A stretch of 64,000 bases of DNA, from the NCBI RefSeq assembly GCF_010994755.1, contig NZ_WHSB02000009.1:62001-126000 (forward strand), written 5' to 3'. The notes under the pieces are model-generated. The model saw nothing but the letters and a program-made list of their open reading frames with translations. It ran no database searches and was not told the DNA's origin. The stretch comes from Shinella lacus (GTDB taxonomy: Bacteria; Pseudomonadota; Alphaproteobacteria; Rhizobiales; Rhizobiaceae). Position numbers and translations under genes: made by a program. Positions 16,882 to 25,792 of this stretch are shown piece after piece. Numbering within the stretch: position 1 is the stretch's first letter; each line of letters begins with the position of its first letter.

Positions 16882-18444
16882 TCACGACGTGCGCACCGGC
16901 GGCAGCGTGACCCGCCAGAGCTCCTGATCCTCCCGGTCCATCAGCCGCACGGTCATCTCTTCGCTCGCCCCGTGGATGTCGACCAGGCCGAAGAATTGCA
17001 GGCCGGCGGACGGCGGAAGATTGCTGTCGATGCCGCCCTTCGACGATTTGATGAAGCGGACTTCGGGGCCGAAAGTGCTGTCGAGCGGCTTTGGCCCATA
17101 GGTGCCGGAATGCAGCGGGCCGGAGACGAATTCCCAGAACGGATTGAACTCCTGGAATTTCGCGCGCGACGGATCGTAATGGTGCGCCGCGGTATAGTGG
17201 ACGTCCGCCGTCAGCCAGACGACATTGTGGATGGCATTGTCGCGCATGAAGGAGAGCAGCTCGGCGATTTCCCGCTCGCGCGCCGCGGGCGGCCCGTTCA
17301 ACCCGTCCGCCACGCCCTCGTAGCCGAGGCTGTTGGAATAATCGTCCCAGATGACGAGGCCGAGCGGCATGTCGCAGGCGATGACCTTCCAGACCGCCTG
17401 TGAAGCCGCAAGCTCGCGCCGCAACCAGTCCGCCTGCCGCCACCCGAACAGGCTGTTCTCCGTGCCGCCCTGGTTGGGGCTGCGATAGGAGCGCAGGTCG
17501 ACGAAGAACACGTCGAGCAGCGGGCCATAGGCGACCTTGCGGAAGATGCGGCCGGGCTCGGTGGGGAAATAGCGGATCGACGTCATCTCGTGGAAGGCGC
17601 GCCGCGCGCGCGCCTCGTAGACGCCGATCTCCTTGTCCGGATAACGCCGGTCGCCGGTGAGGTCGCTCGATTCCGACCAGTTGTTCAGCACCTCGTGGTC
17701 GTCCCACTGGAAGAAGGTCGGGCACTGGCTGTTGAAGGCGAGCAGGTGGTCGTCCAGCAGATTGTATTTCCACTGCCCCCGGAATTCTTCCAGCGTGCGC
17801 GCCACATTGCGCTTCTCGTCGGTGACGATGCGGTTCTTCCAGACCCCACCATCGCGCAAGGGGATTTCGTCCGGGATCGGGCCGTCCGCATAGACCGTAT
17901 CGCCCGAGTGGATGAAGAAATCCGGCTCGTGGCGCAGCATGGTCGAATAGGTCTTCATGCCGACATCGTCGATGCCCCAGCCCTGCCCGGCGGTATCCCC
18001 CGACCAGACGAAGCGCACCGACCGATTGCGCATCGGCGCCGTGCGGAAGCGCCCGACGATCGGCTCGGAGACGAGATGGCTGGAATAGGGGTCCTTGGCC
18101 GTGAAGCGGTAAAAAATGTCCTGGTCCGGCAGCAGGCCTTGCAGCATGGCCTTGACCGTGTTGTCGGACGTCCCCAGCGCCTTCTGCACCGGCATCCGGG
18201 CTGCATTGGTGAAACTGTCGGTGGTCGAATATTCGAGCATCACCTCCGCCGGCCGGTCGGTTCGCGCCCAGACCACGCCGGAGGAACAATCGACATCGCC
18301 GGACTGCACGCCATGGGAGAAGACCGGACTGCCATGTCGTCGCGCATAATAGGGAACCGCCAGCGCCGAGGATGTGGCCAGCGCGCCGGCCCCCGCAGTC
18401 AGAAGAAACGAGCGCCGCGTCAGCGTCTCGGGAACAATCGCCAT
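16882..18444 (-). CDS. phoD: PhoD-family alkaline phosphatase, Tat-exported
   Basis: 520 residues. The N-terminus TRRSFLLTAGAGALATSSA is a twin-arginine signal, so export of the folded metalloenzyme is expected. The mature part contains the PhoD/PAP-like landmarks FSHGVQSGDV, VWSGDTAGQGWG, FFIHSGDTVYADGP, QWDDHEVLNNW and TADVHYTA, which hold the Fe/Ca-coordinating Asp, Asn and His residues. It would hydrolyse phosphomono- or diesters in the periplasm. I found no convincing tandem PhoB box directly upstream, only a single CTGACAT half-site on the coding strand (18502-18508 region). Confidence 0.92.
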   Translation of the reverse strand: MAIVPETLTRRSFLLTAGAGALATSSALAVPYYARRHGSPVFSHGVQSGDVDCSSGVVWARTDRPAEVMLEYSTTDSFTNAARMPVQKALGTSDNTVKAMLQGLLPDQDIFYRFTAKDPYSSHLVSEPIVGRFRTAPMRNRSVRFVWSGDTAGQGWGIDDVGMKTYSTMLRHEPDFFIHSGDTVYADGPIPDEIPLRDGGVWKNRIVTDEKRNVARTLEEFRGQWKYNLLDDHLLAFNSQCPTFFQWDDHEVLNNWSESSDLTGDRRYPDKEIGVYEARARRAFHEMTSIRYFPTEPGRIFRKVAYGPLLDVFFVDLRSYRSPNQGGTENSLFGWRQADWLRRELAASQAVWKVIACDMPLGLVIWDDYSNSLGYEGVADGLNGPPAAREREIAELLSFMRDNAIHNVVWLTADVHYTAAHHYDPSRAKFQEFNPFWEFVSGPLHSGTYGPKPLDSTFGPEVRFIKSSKGGIDSNLPPSAGLQFFGLVDIHGASEEMTVRLMDREDQELWRVTLPPVRTS

Positions 18445-18768
18445 GCCACCTCCGGCCTGACCCGCGAATCGAAACGCCAGGCGGGCAGACCATGAGTCTT
18501 CGCCATGTCAGTCCGGTAACGGGAGCATGACGTTTCGCCGAAAGTTCGGTGACGGGAGGATGACGGCACGAGGCGGCGCGAGCAGTTGCCAGCCGAAGCC
18601 ACCGCCCCTATACCGGAGGTTTCTGGCCACAGCCGCAACCTCTCCTCCGTCATGGTCGGGCCTGACCCGACCATCCACCCACCGGCACGCCGTGGATGTG
18701 GATCCTCGGGTCAAGCCCGAGGATGACGTTGGTGGGTGGGGACGACCTTCGAAAGAGAAGGCGGCCCG
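18445..18768. repeat. Intergenic region with palindromic repeat (element C)
   Basis: 324 gene-free bases between phoD and the M3 peptidase. A structured block at about 18644-18731 has two hairpins: TGGTCGGGCCTGACCCGACC A-type palindrome (18653-18673) and ATCCTCGGGTC/ GACCC-like partner AAGCCCGAGGAT (18702-18724), linked by the short repeat GTGGAT. Such 'tgacccgaccatccac / gtggatcctcgggtc' blocks are dispersed intergenic elements in rhizobial genomes. Near phoD, GGTAACGGGAGCATGACG recurs as GGTGACGGGAGGATGACG about 33 bases on. Confidence 0.6.
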
Positions 18769-20829
18769 TCAGGCCGCCAGCCCCTTTTTCTCCAGCATCG
18801 CCTCCGGGCTCGGCAGCTTGCCGCGGAAGGCCTTGTAGGCGTCTTCCGGGTCGACGGAGCCGCCGACGGCGTAGATGTAGGTCTTCAGCCGTTCGGCCAT
18901 GGCGGGGTTGAAGGCGTCGCCCGTCTCGGTGAAGGCGGCGAAGGCGTCGGCATCCAGCACCTCCGACCACATGTAGGAATAGTAGCCGGCCGAATAGCCG
19001 TCACCGGAGAAGACGTGCTGGAAGTGCGGCGTCGCGTGGCGCATGACGATGGATTTCGGCAGGCCGATCTTTTCCAGTACCTCCGCCTGCACCGTCATCG
19101 GATCGTCCACCGGACCGCGCGTATGAAACGCCATGTCGACCAGCGCGGAGGAGGTGAACTCCACCGTCGCAAAGCCGGAATTGAAGGTGCGGGCAGCGAG
19201 AACCTTGTCGAGCAGCGCCTGCGGCATCGCCTCGCCCGTCTGGTAATGCACCGCATAACGCGTCAAAATTTCCGGCACGGTCAGCCAATGTTCGTAGAGT
19301 TGCGAGGGCAGCTCGACGAAATCGCGCGACACGCCGGTGCCCGAGACGGAGGGATAGGTGACGTCGGACAGCATACCGTGCAGCGCATGACCGAATTCGT
19401 GGAACAGCGTGCGTGCATCGTCGAGCGAAAGCAGCGCCGGCTTGCCTTCCGCGGGCTTCGCGAAATTGCAGACGTTGTAGATGATCGGGATTTCGCCGAC
19501 GGTGCCATTCTTGAGCGGCAGGCGGTGCTGGCTCTGGTAGGAGCTCATCCAGGCGCCGGAGCGTTTTGACGAGCGGGCGAAATAATCGCCGAGAAACATG
19601 GCGACGAGTTTGTCGTTGCGATCGCGGATCTCGAAGACCCGCACGTCGGGATGATAGGCCGGCACATCCTTCTTCTCGATCGCGTGGATATCGAACAGGC
19701 GTTCGGCGACATCGAAGCAGGCCTCGATGATCTTTTCGAGCTGGAGGTAGGGTTTCAGTTCGGCCTCGGAGAAGTTGAATTTCCGGGAGCGCTGCTTTTC
19801 CGCATAATAGCGCCAGTCCCAGGGCATGACCTCGTGGTTGCGCCCTTCCTCCGCGACAAGGGCGGCAAGTTCCGCCTCCTCCTCGCGCGCCCGAGCCACA
19901 GCCTTTTCCCAGACCTGCATCAAGAGGCCGTTCACCGCCTGCGGCGTCTTCGCCATCGTGTTGTCGAGCTTCAGCGCCGCGAAATTCTCGTAGCCGAGCA
20001 GGCCGGCCTTTTCGGCGCGCAGCGTCAGCGTCTCCTTGACGATGCCGCGATTGTCCGTAGCCCCCTCGTTTTCGCCGCGCGCCACCCAGGCCCTGAAGGC
20101 CTGCTCGCGCAGGTCGCGCCGTGCTGAGGCGGTGAGGAACGGCTCGATGATCGAGCGCGACAGCGTCACCGCATAGCGCCCGTCATGGCCGCGTTCCCGC
20201 GCCGCCGCCGCCATGGCGTCTTTCAGGAAATCCGGCAGGCCATCGAGCACATCGCCCTCGTCGAGATAGAGCGCCCACTCCTTCTCGTCGGCGAGCACGT
20301 TCTGGCCGAATTTCGCGCCGAGACCGGCCAGCGTCTCGTTGATCGAGGAGAGCCGTTCCTGCTCGGGCTTTTCGAGCTTGGCGCCGGATTTAACGAAACC
20401 CTTCCAGTGCCGTTCCAGCACCCGGGTCTGCTCCAGCGAGAGCCCTAGGGCCTCCCGGCCTTCCCACAGCGCATCGATGCGCTGGAAGAGCGCGGCGTTG
20501 GTGCCGATCTTCGAATAGTGCCGCGACATTTTTGGCGCGATCTCGCGTTCCAGCGCCTGGATCACGTCGTTGGTGTTGGCGCCCGCCCGGCTCCAGAACA
20601 GCGCCGAGACGCGGGAAAGCTCATCGCCGGCGGTTTCGAGCGCGACGATGGTGTTCTCGAAGGTCGCGGGCTCCGGATTGCCGGCGATAGCGTCGATCTC
20701 CGCCTCGTGCGACGCCAGCGCCACATCGAAGCTCGCCGCGAAGGCCTCGTCCTTGACGAGATCGAAACGCGGCAGGCCGTTGAGGCCGGTCCATTCGACG
20801 AGGGCGGGATCGATGCGCGTTTCGGTCAT
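18769..20829 (-). CDS. M3 family oligopeptidase (oligopeptidase A / peptidyl-dipeptidase Dcp type)
   Basis: 686 residues from the ATG at 20829 (MTETRIDPALVEWTGLNGLP); the frame continues open upstream but with no similarity. The zinc motif HEFGHALH is at residues 477-484, followed by SRDFVELPSQLYEHW with the third zinc ligand glutamate region and, near the C-terminus, FSGDGYSAGYYSY, which in M3 enzymes holds substrate-binding His/Tyr residues. Cytosolic degradation of short peptides, including signal peptide fragments, is the family role. Whether prlC- or dcp-like cannot be settled. Confidence 0.93.
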   Translation of the reverse strand: MTETRIDPALVEWTGLNGLPRFDLVKDEAFAASFDVALASHEAEIDAIAGNPEPATFENTIVALETAGDELSRVSALFWSRAGANTNDVIQALEREIAPKMSRHYSKIGTNAALFQRIDALWEGREALGLSLEQTRVLERHWKGFVKSGAKLEKPEQERLSSINETLAGLGAKFGQNVLADEKEWALYLDEGDVLDGLPDFLKDAMAAAARERGHDGRYAVTLSRSIIEPFLTASARRDLREQAFRAWVARGENEGATDNRGIVKETLTLRAEKAGLLGYENFAALKLDNTMAKTPQAVNGLLMQVWEKAVARAREEEAELAALVAEEGRNHEVMPWDWRYYAEKQRSRKFNFSEAELKPYLQLEKIIEACFDVAERLFDIHAIEKKDVPAYHPDVRVFEIRDRNDKLVAMFLGDYFARSSKRSGAWMSSYQSQHRLPLKNGTVGEIPIIYNVCNFAKPAEGKPALLSLDDARTLFHEFGHALHGMLSDVTYPSVSGTGVSRDFVELPSQLYEHWLTVPEILTRYAVHYQTGEAMPQALLDKVLAARTFNSGFATVEFTSSALVDMAFHTRGPVDDPMTVQAEVLEKIGLPKSIVMRHATPHFQHVFSGDGYSAGYYSYMWSEVLDADAFAAFTETGDAFNPAMAERLKTYIYAVGGSVDPEDAYKAFRGKLPSPEAMLEKKGLAA

Positions 20830-21215
20830 GGGGCTGGTCCTTCCTGGCAAATCATCGTGCGGCGAATATAGGAAGGGACAGGGGCATTGGTACAGGGCGC
20901 CCACCAGAAAATACGGGAACCGGACGCGCCTGTCCGCGTTTGGACGATGTGGCGCCCTGCCTCTTGACGCGGAAGGCAACTTCGGAGAGAACAGCCCCAT
21001 CCGCGGCCTTTGACTTGGGTTGCCGCGGGAACCCTGGTGCCGGGCCCCTCTGGCGAGAGTTTTTACGGCGCTCTCGTGATGTCGGTACCGCCAGCAATTA
21101 GCCGGCGGATTCATACGCACATGAACATCCTGACCATGCCTTACCCGCATGCCCGTTGTGGTATGCGCAAACTCGTTTCTTCCCTCACCGTGGCTTCCAG
21201 AATGGAGGCGCTGTC
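20830..21215. other. 386-base non-coding region before the DUF475 gene
   Basis: Holds the divergent promoters of the M3 peptidase and the DUF475 gene. Possible RNA structure is suggested by CCGCGG occurring at both ends of a short segment (about 20999-21028) and by CGAGAG (21054-21059) pairing with CTCTCG (21071-21076). I looked for a yybP-ykoY manganese riboswitch, which precedes some TerC/YkoY genes, and did not find its conserved core. No coding frame here is convincing. Confidence 0.3.
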
Positions 21216-22334
21216 ATGATCGGCAACGGCGAAGGCAAGACCACCCTCTCCTATCTCAAATGGGCATTAATCTCGACCGGCATCGGCCTGGCGCTCGGCG
21301 CCTGGCTCGGCTGGCAGACGACCGGAACGATCTCCGGCATGGCGACCGTCTTCTTCATCTGCGCCGTTCTCGCGGTGCTGGAGATTTCGCTCTCCTTCGA
21401 CAATGCCATTGTGAATGCCAACAAGCTCAAGGACATGACGCCGGTCTGGCAACGCCGGTTCCTGACCTGGGGCATCCTGATTGCCGTCTTCGGCATGCGC
21501 ATCGTCTTCCCGCTGCTGATCGTCGTCATCGCCGCCGGTATCGGCCCGATCGATGCGCTCATCCTCGCAGCCCGCGAGCCTGCGGAATATGCCCGCATCA
21601 TGAATGACGCGCACCTGCCGATCGCTGCCTTCGGCGGCACCTTCCTCATGATGGTCGGCCTCACCTACTTCTTCAACCATGAGAAGGACGTGCACTGGAT
21701 CGGCTTCATCGAGAAGCACATGGCTCGGTCTGCGACCGTCAAGGGCATCGAGATCGCCTTCGTTCTCGCGCTCATCATCGGTTTCTCGAAGCTTCTGGAA
21801 CCGGCGGAGGCCAACACCTTCGTGCATGCGGCGGTCTACGGCCTTCTCACCTTCCTGGCAGTGGAAGTGATCGGTGGCCTGCTTGATGCGTCGCAGAAGG
21901 CGATGTCGGAAGCGGCCAAGGGCGGCCTCGGCGCCTTCATCTATCTGGAAGTGCTCGACGCCAGCTTCTCCTTCGATGGCGTCATCGGCGCCTTTGCGCT
22001 GACGCAGAACCTCTTCGTCATCGCCATCGGCCTCGGCATCGGCGCCATGTATGTGCGCTCGATGACCATTATGCTGGTGGAAAAGGGCATGCTGGCCGAA
22101 TACCGCTACCTGGAGCACGGCGCGTTCTACGCGATCTTGATCCTCTCGGTGGTCATGTATTGCCAGACGCTAGTGCACATTCCGGAGGTCATTACCGGCC
22201 TTGGCGGCGCCACGCTCATCGGCATCTCGCTCTGGTCCTCTATCCGCTACAACAGGCGCGAGAAGGAAACGGGGCATCACAGCGCCCCGCATGCCGGCGA
22301 CCGCGTCGCGGCACAGCTCGGCGAGAAAGCCTAA
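21216..22334 (+). CDS. DUF475 / TerC-YkoY-like integral membrane protein
   Basis: 372 residues from the ATG at 21216, with GGAGG 7 bases upstream. About nine hydrophobic segments. Two TerC-type motifs are present, LEISLSFDNAIVNANKL near residue 62 and LEVLDASFSFDGVIGAF near residue 250; the paired Glu/Asp residues are thought to bind metal in this family. Related YkoY/YkoY-TerC proteins help load manganese onto exported enzymes or export Mn; which applies here is unknown. The His-rich C-terminal tail (TGHHSAPHAGD) is compatible with metal binding. Confidence 0.9.
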   Translation: MIGNGEGKTTLSYLKWALISTGIGLALGAWLGWQTTGTISGMATVFFICAVLAVLEISLSFDNAIVNANKLKDMTPVWQRRFLTWGILIAVFGMRIVFPLLIVVIAAGIGPIDALILAAREPAEYARIMNDAHLPIAAFGGTFLMMVGLTYFFNHEKDVHWIGFIEKHMARSATVKGIEIAFVLALIIGFSKLLEPAEANTFVHAAVYGLLTFLAVEVIGGLLDASQKAMSEAAKGGLGAFIYLEVLDASFSFDGVIGAFALTQNLFVIAIGLGIGAMYVRSMTIMLVEKGMLAEYRYLEHGAFYAILILSVVMYCQTLVHIPEVITGLGGATLIGISLWSSIRYNRREKETGHHSAPHAGDRVAAQLGEKA

Positions 22335-22341
22335 GAAACCG

Positions 22342-22374
22342 AGCCGGCCGTTTCGACGGCCGGCTTCTTCTTCC
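22342..22374 (+). terminator. Terminator of the DUF475 gene
   Basis: Stem AGCCGGCCG (22342-22350) / CGGCCGGCT (22357-22365), 6-base loop, followed by a pyrimidine-rich TCTTCTTCC tract, 8 bases after the stop codon. Confidence 0.75.
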
Positions 22375-22544
22375 AGGAAGAAGCGACCCGAAATACAGAA
22401 GGCCCGGCCGAAGAAGCCCTGGGCGAAGGAGTTGCGGAGGGTGGTCATTTGGATTGCTCGCTTTCTGTTTTAGCTTACGAGCAGAAGATGATGCTTCAGG
22501 CCCGAAAGAACAACAGACGGATTGTCAGGCCAGCCATGCAAATG

Positions 22545-22577
22545 ATGCAGGCCGGAAACGAGATTTCCGGCCTGCAT
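22545..22577. terminator. Hairpin downstream of tctA
   Basis: Perfect 14-bp inverted repeat ATGCAGGCCGGAAA (22545-22558) / TTTCCGGCCTGCAT (22564-22577) with a 5-base loop, 25 bases beyond the tctA stop. It faces the end of the tct operon and is the likely terminator, though the T-tract is weak on the tctA side and better (GTTTTC) on the other. Confidence 0.65.
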
Positions 22578-22601
22578 GTTTTCAATCGTTAAAGAACAGT
22601 A

Positions 22602-24119
22602 TCAGTCTTCGTTCGCCGCAAACTGCGAGAGAACTTCGCCCTTGCCCCGCGCGCGCAGGATGAGCGGCACGACGACGGCGAGAACCGCGACCGCAAAGAG
22701 CACGGCCGCGATCGGCGACATGAAGAGCGAGGTGACGTCGCCCTGGCTGATCGCCAATGCGCGGCGCAGCTGCTGTTCCGCCATCGGCCCGAGAATGAGG
22801 CCGACGACGACGGGCGCGATCGGATAGCCGAAGATGCGCATGGCGAAACCGAGCAGGCCGAAGGTCAGCAGCATGCCGAGCTCGAACACCGACGGATTGG
22901 CGCCGATCGTGCCGAGGGTCGCAAACAGCAGGATGCCCGCATAGAGCCAGGGCTTGGGGATGGTCAGCAGCTTTACCCAGAGGCCGATCAACGGCAGGTT
23001 CAGCACCAGCAGCATGAAATTGGCAATGAGCAGGCTGGCGATGAGGCCCCAGACGAGTTGCGGATTGGTCGCAAACAAGAGCGGGCCGGGCTGGAGCCCG
23101 TATTGCTGGAAGCCGGCGAGCATGATCGCCGCTGTCGCCGTCGTCGGCAGGCCGAGGGACAGCAGTGGCACGAGCGTACCGGCGGCGGACGCATTGTTCG
23201 CCGCTTCCGGACCGGCGACGCCCTCGATGGCGCCCTTGCCGAACTCGTCCTTGTGCTTGGAGAACTGCTTTTCCGTCGAATAGGACAGGAAGCTCGCGAT
23301 GGAGGCGCCGCCCGCCGGCATGGCGCCGATCGGGAAGCCGATGAAGGTGCCGCGCAGCCAGGGTTTCCAGGAGCGCGCCCAGTCCTCCTTGCTCATCCAG
23401 ACCGAGCCCTTGACCGCCTCCACCTTCTCGGGGATGCGGTCGCCCTGACAGGCGACGTAAAGCGTCTCGCCGATGGCGAACATGGCGACGGCGAGCGTCG
23501 TCACCTCGATGCCGTCGAGCAGGTCCGGAATGCCGAAGGAAAGCCGCGCCTGGCCGGTCTGCTGGTCGATGCCGATGACGGCAAGGCCGAGGCCGACGAA
23601 GAGGGCGGTGAGGCCGCGCAGCGTCGAATCGCCGAAGGCGGCCGACACGGTGACGAAGGCGAGCACCATCAGCGCGAAATATTCGCGCGGGCCGAAGGAG
23701 AGCGCGAACTTCACCACGAAGGGCGCGATGAAGGCGAGGCCGAGCGTCGCGATGAGGCCGGCAACGAAGGAGCCGATCGCCGCCGTCGCAAGCGCCGGTC
23801 CGCCGCGCCCGGCGCGCGCCATCTTGTTGCCTTCGAGCGCGGTGACGACCGAGGCGCTTTCGCCCGGCGTGTTGAGCAGGATCGACGTCGTCGAGCCGCC
23901 ATACATGCCGCCGTAGTAGATGCCGGCGAACATGATCAGCGAGCCTGCCGGATCGAGCTTGTAGGTGACGGGCAGCAGCAGCGCCACGGTGAGCGCCGGG
24001 CCGATGCCGGGCAGAACGCCGACGGCGGTGCCGAGCGTGACGCCGATCAGTGCGTAGAGCAGGTTCATCGGCTGGGCGGCAATGGCGACGCCCTGCAACA
24101 GGAATTCGAAAGTACCCAT
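22602..24119 (-). CDS. tctA: Tripartite tricarboxylate transporter, large membrane subunit TctA
   Basis: 505 residues with about twelve hydrophobic segments. The TctA signatures are visible: [17 protein letters not shown] near residue 38, [20 protein letters not shown] near 68 and the second conserved block [20 protein letters not shown] near 254. It is the channel subunit of a secondary, ion-driven importer that works with the periplasmic binder TctC and small subunit TctB. Genes run tctC-tctB-tctA on the minus strand; tctB ends 11 bases before this start. Substrate probably citrate or another organic acid, not provable from sequence. Confidence 0.95.
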   Translation of the reverse strand: MGTFEFLLQGVAIAAQPMNLLYALIGVTLGTAVGVLPGIGPALTVALLLPVTYKLDPAGSLIMFAGIYYGGMYGGSTTSILLNTPGESASVVTALEGNKMARAGRGGPALATAAIGSFVAGLIATLGLAFIAPFVVKFALSFGPREYFALMVLAFVTVSAAFGDSTLRGLTALFVGLGLAVIGIDQQTGQARLSFGIPDLLDGIEVTTLAVAMFAIGETLYVACQGDRIPEKVEAVKGSVWMSKEDWARSWKPWLRGTFIGFPIGAMPAGGASIASFLSYSTEKQFSKHKDEFGKGAIEGVAGPEAANNASAAGTLVPLLSLGLPTTATAAIMLAGFQQYGLQPGPLLFATNPQLVWGLIASLLIANFMLLVLNLPLIGLWVKLLTIPKPWLYAGILLFATLGTIGANPSVFELGMLLTFGLLGFAMRIFGYPIAPVVVGLILGPMAEQQLRRALAISQGDVTSLFMSPIAAVLFAVAVLAVVVPLILRARGKGEVLSQFAANED

Positions 24120-24130
24120 CGGTCAGGCCC

Positions 24131-24619
24131 TCAGAAGAACAGGTGCTCGAGCGGCCCGGCGGGCAGCGAGAGTTGCAGGAAGCGGCCGAAGATGATGAAG
24201 ACGACGAAGCTCAGCGCGATGCCGATCGGCAGCGATATCCAGAGCTTGCGCCGGCCGAAGCCGAAGGCGGTGAGCGCAAAGAGCACGCCTGTCGCGATGG
24301 AAAAGCCCGCGGTCTTGAGCAGCAGCATCTGCCCGGCAAGGCCGGCGACGATCATCACGACCGGCTGGATCTCAATGGGCTCGCGCTCGGGAAAATCACC
24401 GCGCCAGGCTTCGAAACCGGTCCAGATGGCAAGCAGTGCCAGGCCGATGGCCACGACATGCGGCACCGTGGCAGGCCCGATTCGGGAGTAGTTGCTCATC
24501 TCCGCAAGGCGTCCGGCATCCCACCAGATCACGGCGGCGAGGATGAAGAGGACCGGTGCGATGACCAGCGCCGCCCGATCAGGGCGGCGCTTTCCGTGTG
24601 AGGACGGGACCTCGCTCAT
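24131..24619 (-). CDS. tctB: Tripartite tricarboxylate transporter, small membrane subunit TctB
   Basis: 162 residues from the ATG at 24619, whose ATGA overlaps the tctC stop by 4 bases. Four hydrophobic segments (about 17-35, 47-64, 88-110, 118-145) match the TctB family layout; sequence conservation in this family is low and the call rests on topology and position between tctC and tctA. An upstream in-frame extension inside tctC is a shadow. Confidence 0.9.
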   Translation of the reverse strand: MSEVPSSHGKRRPDRAALVIAPVLFILAAVIWWDAGRLAEMSNYSRIGPATVPHVVAIGLALLAIWTGFEAWRGDFPEREPIEIQPVVMIVAGLAGQMLLLKTAGFSIATGVLFALTAFGFGRRKLWISLPIGIALSFVVFIIFGRFLQLSLPAGPLEHLFF

Positions 24620-25560
24620 TTGACGAGCCCGATGTCCTTGAGGATGGCTTCCGTCGAGGCGACATCCTTGTCGAGCTGCGCCTTGAAGGCGTCGCCGGCG
24701 AGATAGGTGTTCTGCCAACCCTTGGTCTTCAGGATTTCCTTCCAGGAGTCGGAATTGACCACCTTCTCGATGTCGGCGTTGATCGCAGCCACCTGCTCGG
24801 CCGAAAGGCCGGGAGCGGCAGCAACCATGCGCCAGTTTTCGACGACGACGTCGAGGCCGCCTTCCTTGATGGTCGGCGCGTCGATGCCTTCGACACGCTC
24901 GGCGCTGGAGATGGCGATCAGGCGCAGCGTGCCAGCCTTCACCTGGGCTTCGAACTCGCCATAGCCGGAAATGCCGGCCGTCACCTGGTTGCCGAGGATC
25001 GCGGCGAGCGCTTCACCACCGCCCGCATAGGCAATGTAGTTGATCTTGGTCGGGTCGACGCCGGCCGCCTTGGCGATCAGGCCGACGGCGATGTGGTCCG
25101 TGCCGCCGGCCGAGCCGCCAGCCCAGGAAACCGCGCCCGGATCCGCCTTGAGCGCGGTGACGAGGTCCTGCATGTTCTGGATCGGCGAAGCGGCCGGAAC
25201 GACGATCGCTTCATACTCGCCGGTGAGGCGGGCGATCGGCGTGACATCCTTGAGGGTGACCGGCGACTGGTTGGTGAGGATCGCGCCGACCATGACGTAG
25301 CCGCCGATGATGAGGGCGTTGGCATTGCCGGAATTCTGGCTGGCGAACTGGGCAAGGCCGATCGTGCCGCCGGCGCCCGGAACGTTGATGACCTGCACGC
25401 TGCCGGAAATCTTTTCATCCTGCAGGACCGTCTGCAGCGAGCGGGCCGTCTGGTCCCAGCCGCCGCCGGGGCCGGCCGGTGCGATGATCGAATAATCTGC
25501 GGCGAAGGCCGGCAGCGCCATGGCGCCGGCGATAAGGGATGCCAGGAAGAAATGTTTCAA
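24616..25560 (-). CDS. tctC: Tripartite tricarboxylate transporter, periplasmic binding protein TctC
   Basis: About 314 residues. The likely start is TTG at 25560, giving a clean signal peptide [20 protein letters not shown] with GGAGG 8 bases upstream; an ATG at 25575 also starts the frame but overlaps that ribosome-binding site. The Bug/TctC family signature is seen in [33 protein letters not shown] and [19 protein letters not shown] (about mid-protein). It delivers the substrate to TctAB. First gene of the operon; a CTGACAT tandem site lies about 160 bases upstream. Confidence 0.94.
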   Translation of the reverse strand: MKHFFLASLIAGAMALPAFAADYSIIAPAGPGGGWDQTARSLQTVLQDEKISGSVQVINVPGAGGTIGLAQFASQNSGNANALIIGGYVMVGAILTNQSPVTLKDVTPIARLTGEYEAIVVPAASPIQNMQDLVTALKADPGAVSWAGGSAGGTDHIAVGLIAKAAGVDPTKINYIAYAGGGEALAAILGNQVTAGISGYGEFEAQVKAGTLRLIAISSAERVEGIDAPTIKEGGLDVVVENWRMVAAAPGLSAEQVAAINADIEKVVNSDSWKEILKTKGWQNTYLAGDAFKAQLDKDVASTEAILKDIGLVK

Positions 25561-25736
25561 GAGTGTGTCCTCCATCAGGCGCGGCTGAAATCCGCGCGTC
25601 GTTGCTTATGGGGGGAGGAACGGATCGGCCGCGGGCAACGCGAACAGGGTTCGCGGGCGCGATTTCGGCTGAAGTCTCCTCCCAGGTCTTCCGTCCGCCT
25701 CCACGGACGATAAGAGCCCTAAACCAGCACAAGAAG

Positions 25737-25754
25737 CTGACATCTACCTGACAT
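25737..25754. promoter_or_regulatory. Candidate response-regulator binding site (CTGACAT tandem)
   Basis: CTGACAT at 25737-25743 is repeated exactly at 25748-25754, an 11-bp period with a 4-base spacer, the arrangement typical of OmpR/PhoB-family operators. It lies in the 200-base gap upstream of tctC and near the end of the binding-protein gene. The OmpR-family regulator TctD is encoded 1.2 kb away. Each half differs by one base from the PhoB half-site CTGTCAT, so PhoB is the alternative. Confidence 0.5.
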
Positions 25755-25792
25755 GGTAGCGCACGAACCGGCATTGTCGAGCGCCAAGGCCA

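Noticed and set aside
14864-16927. 687-codon plus-strand frame opposite typA
   Set aside because: Pure antisense shadow of typA, which has all GTPase motifs in the other strand; composition (His/Asp/Arg/Val) is typical of such shadows.
18480-18530. PhoB box upstream of phoD
   Set aside because: Only one CTGACAT half-site is present on the coding strand; the position 11 bases further does not match, so no tandem site can be claimed.
20830-21215. yybP-ykoY manganese riboswitch before the DUF475 gene
   Set aside because: Suggested by the gene family, but I could not find the conserved core sequences; kept only as a non-coding region.
25650-25700. Small RNA with a CTCCTCCC anti-Shine-Dalgarno loop upstream of tctC
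   Set aside because: The motif occurs once, without a clear promoter, hairpin loop placement or terminator; it may be chance in GC-rich DNA.
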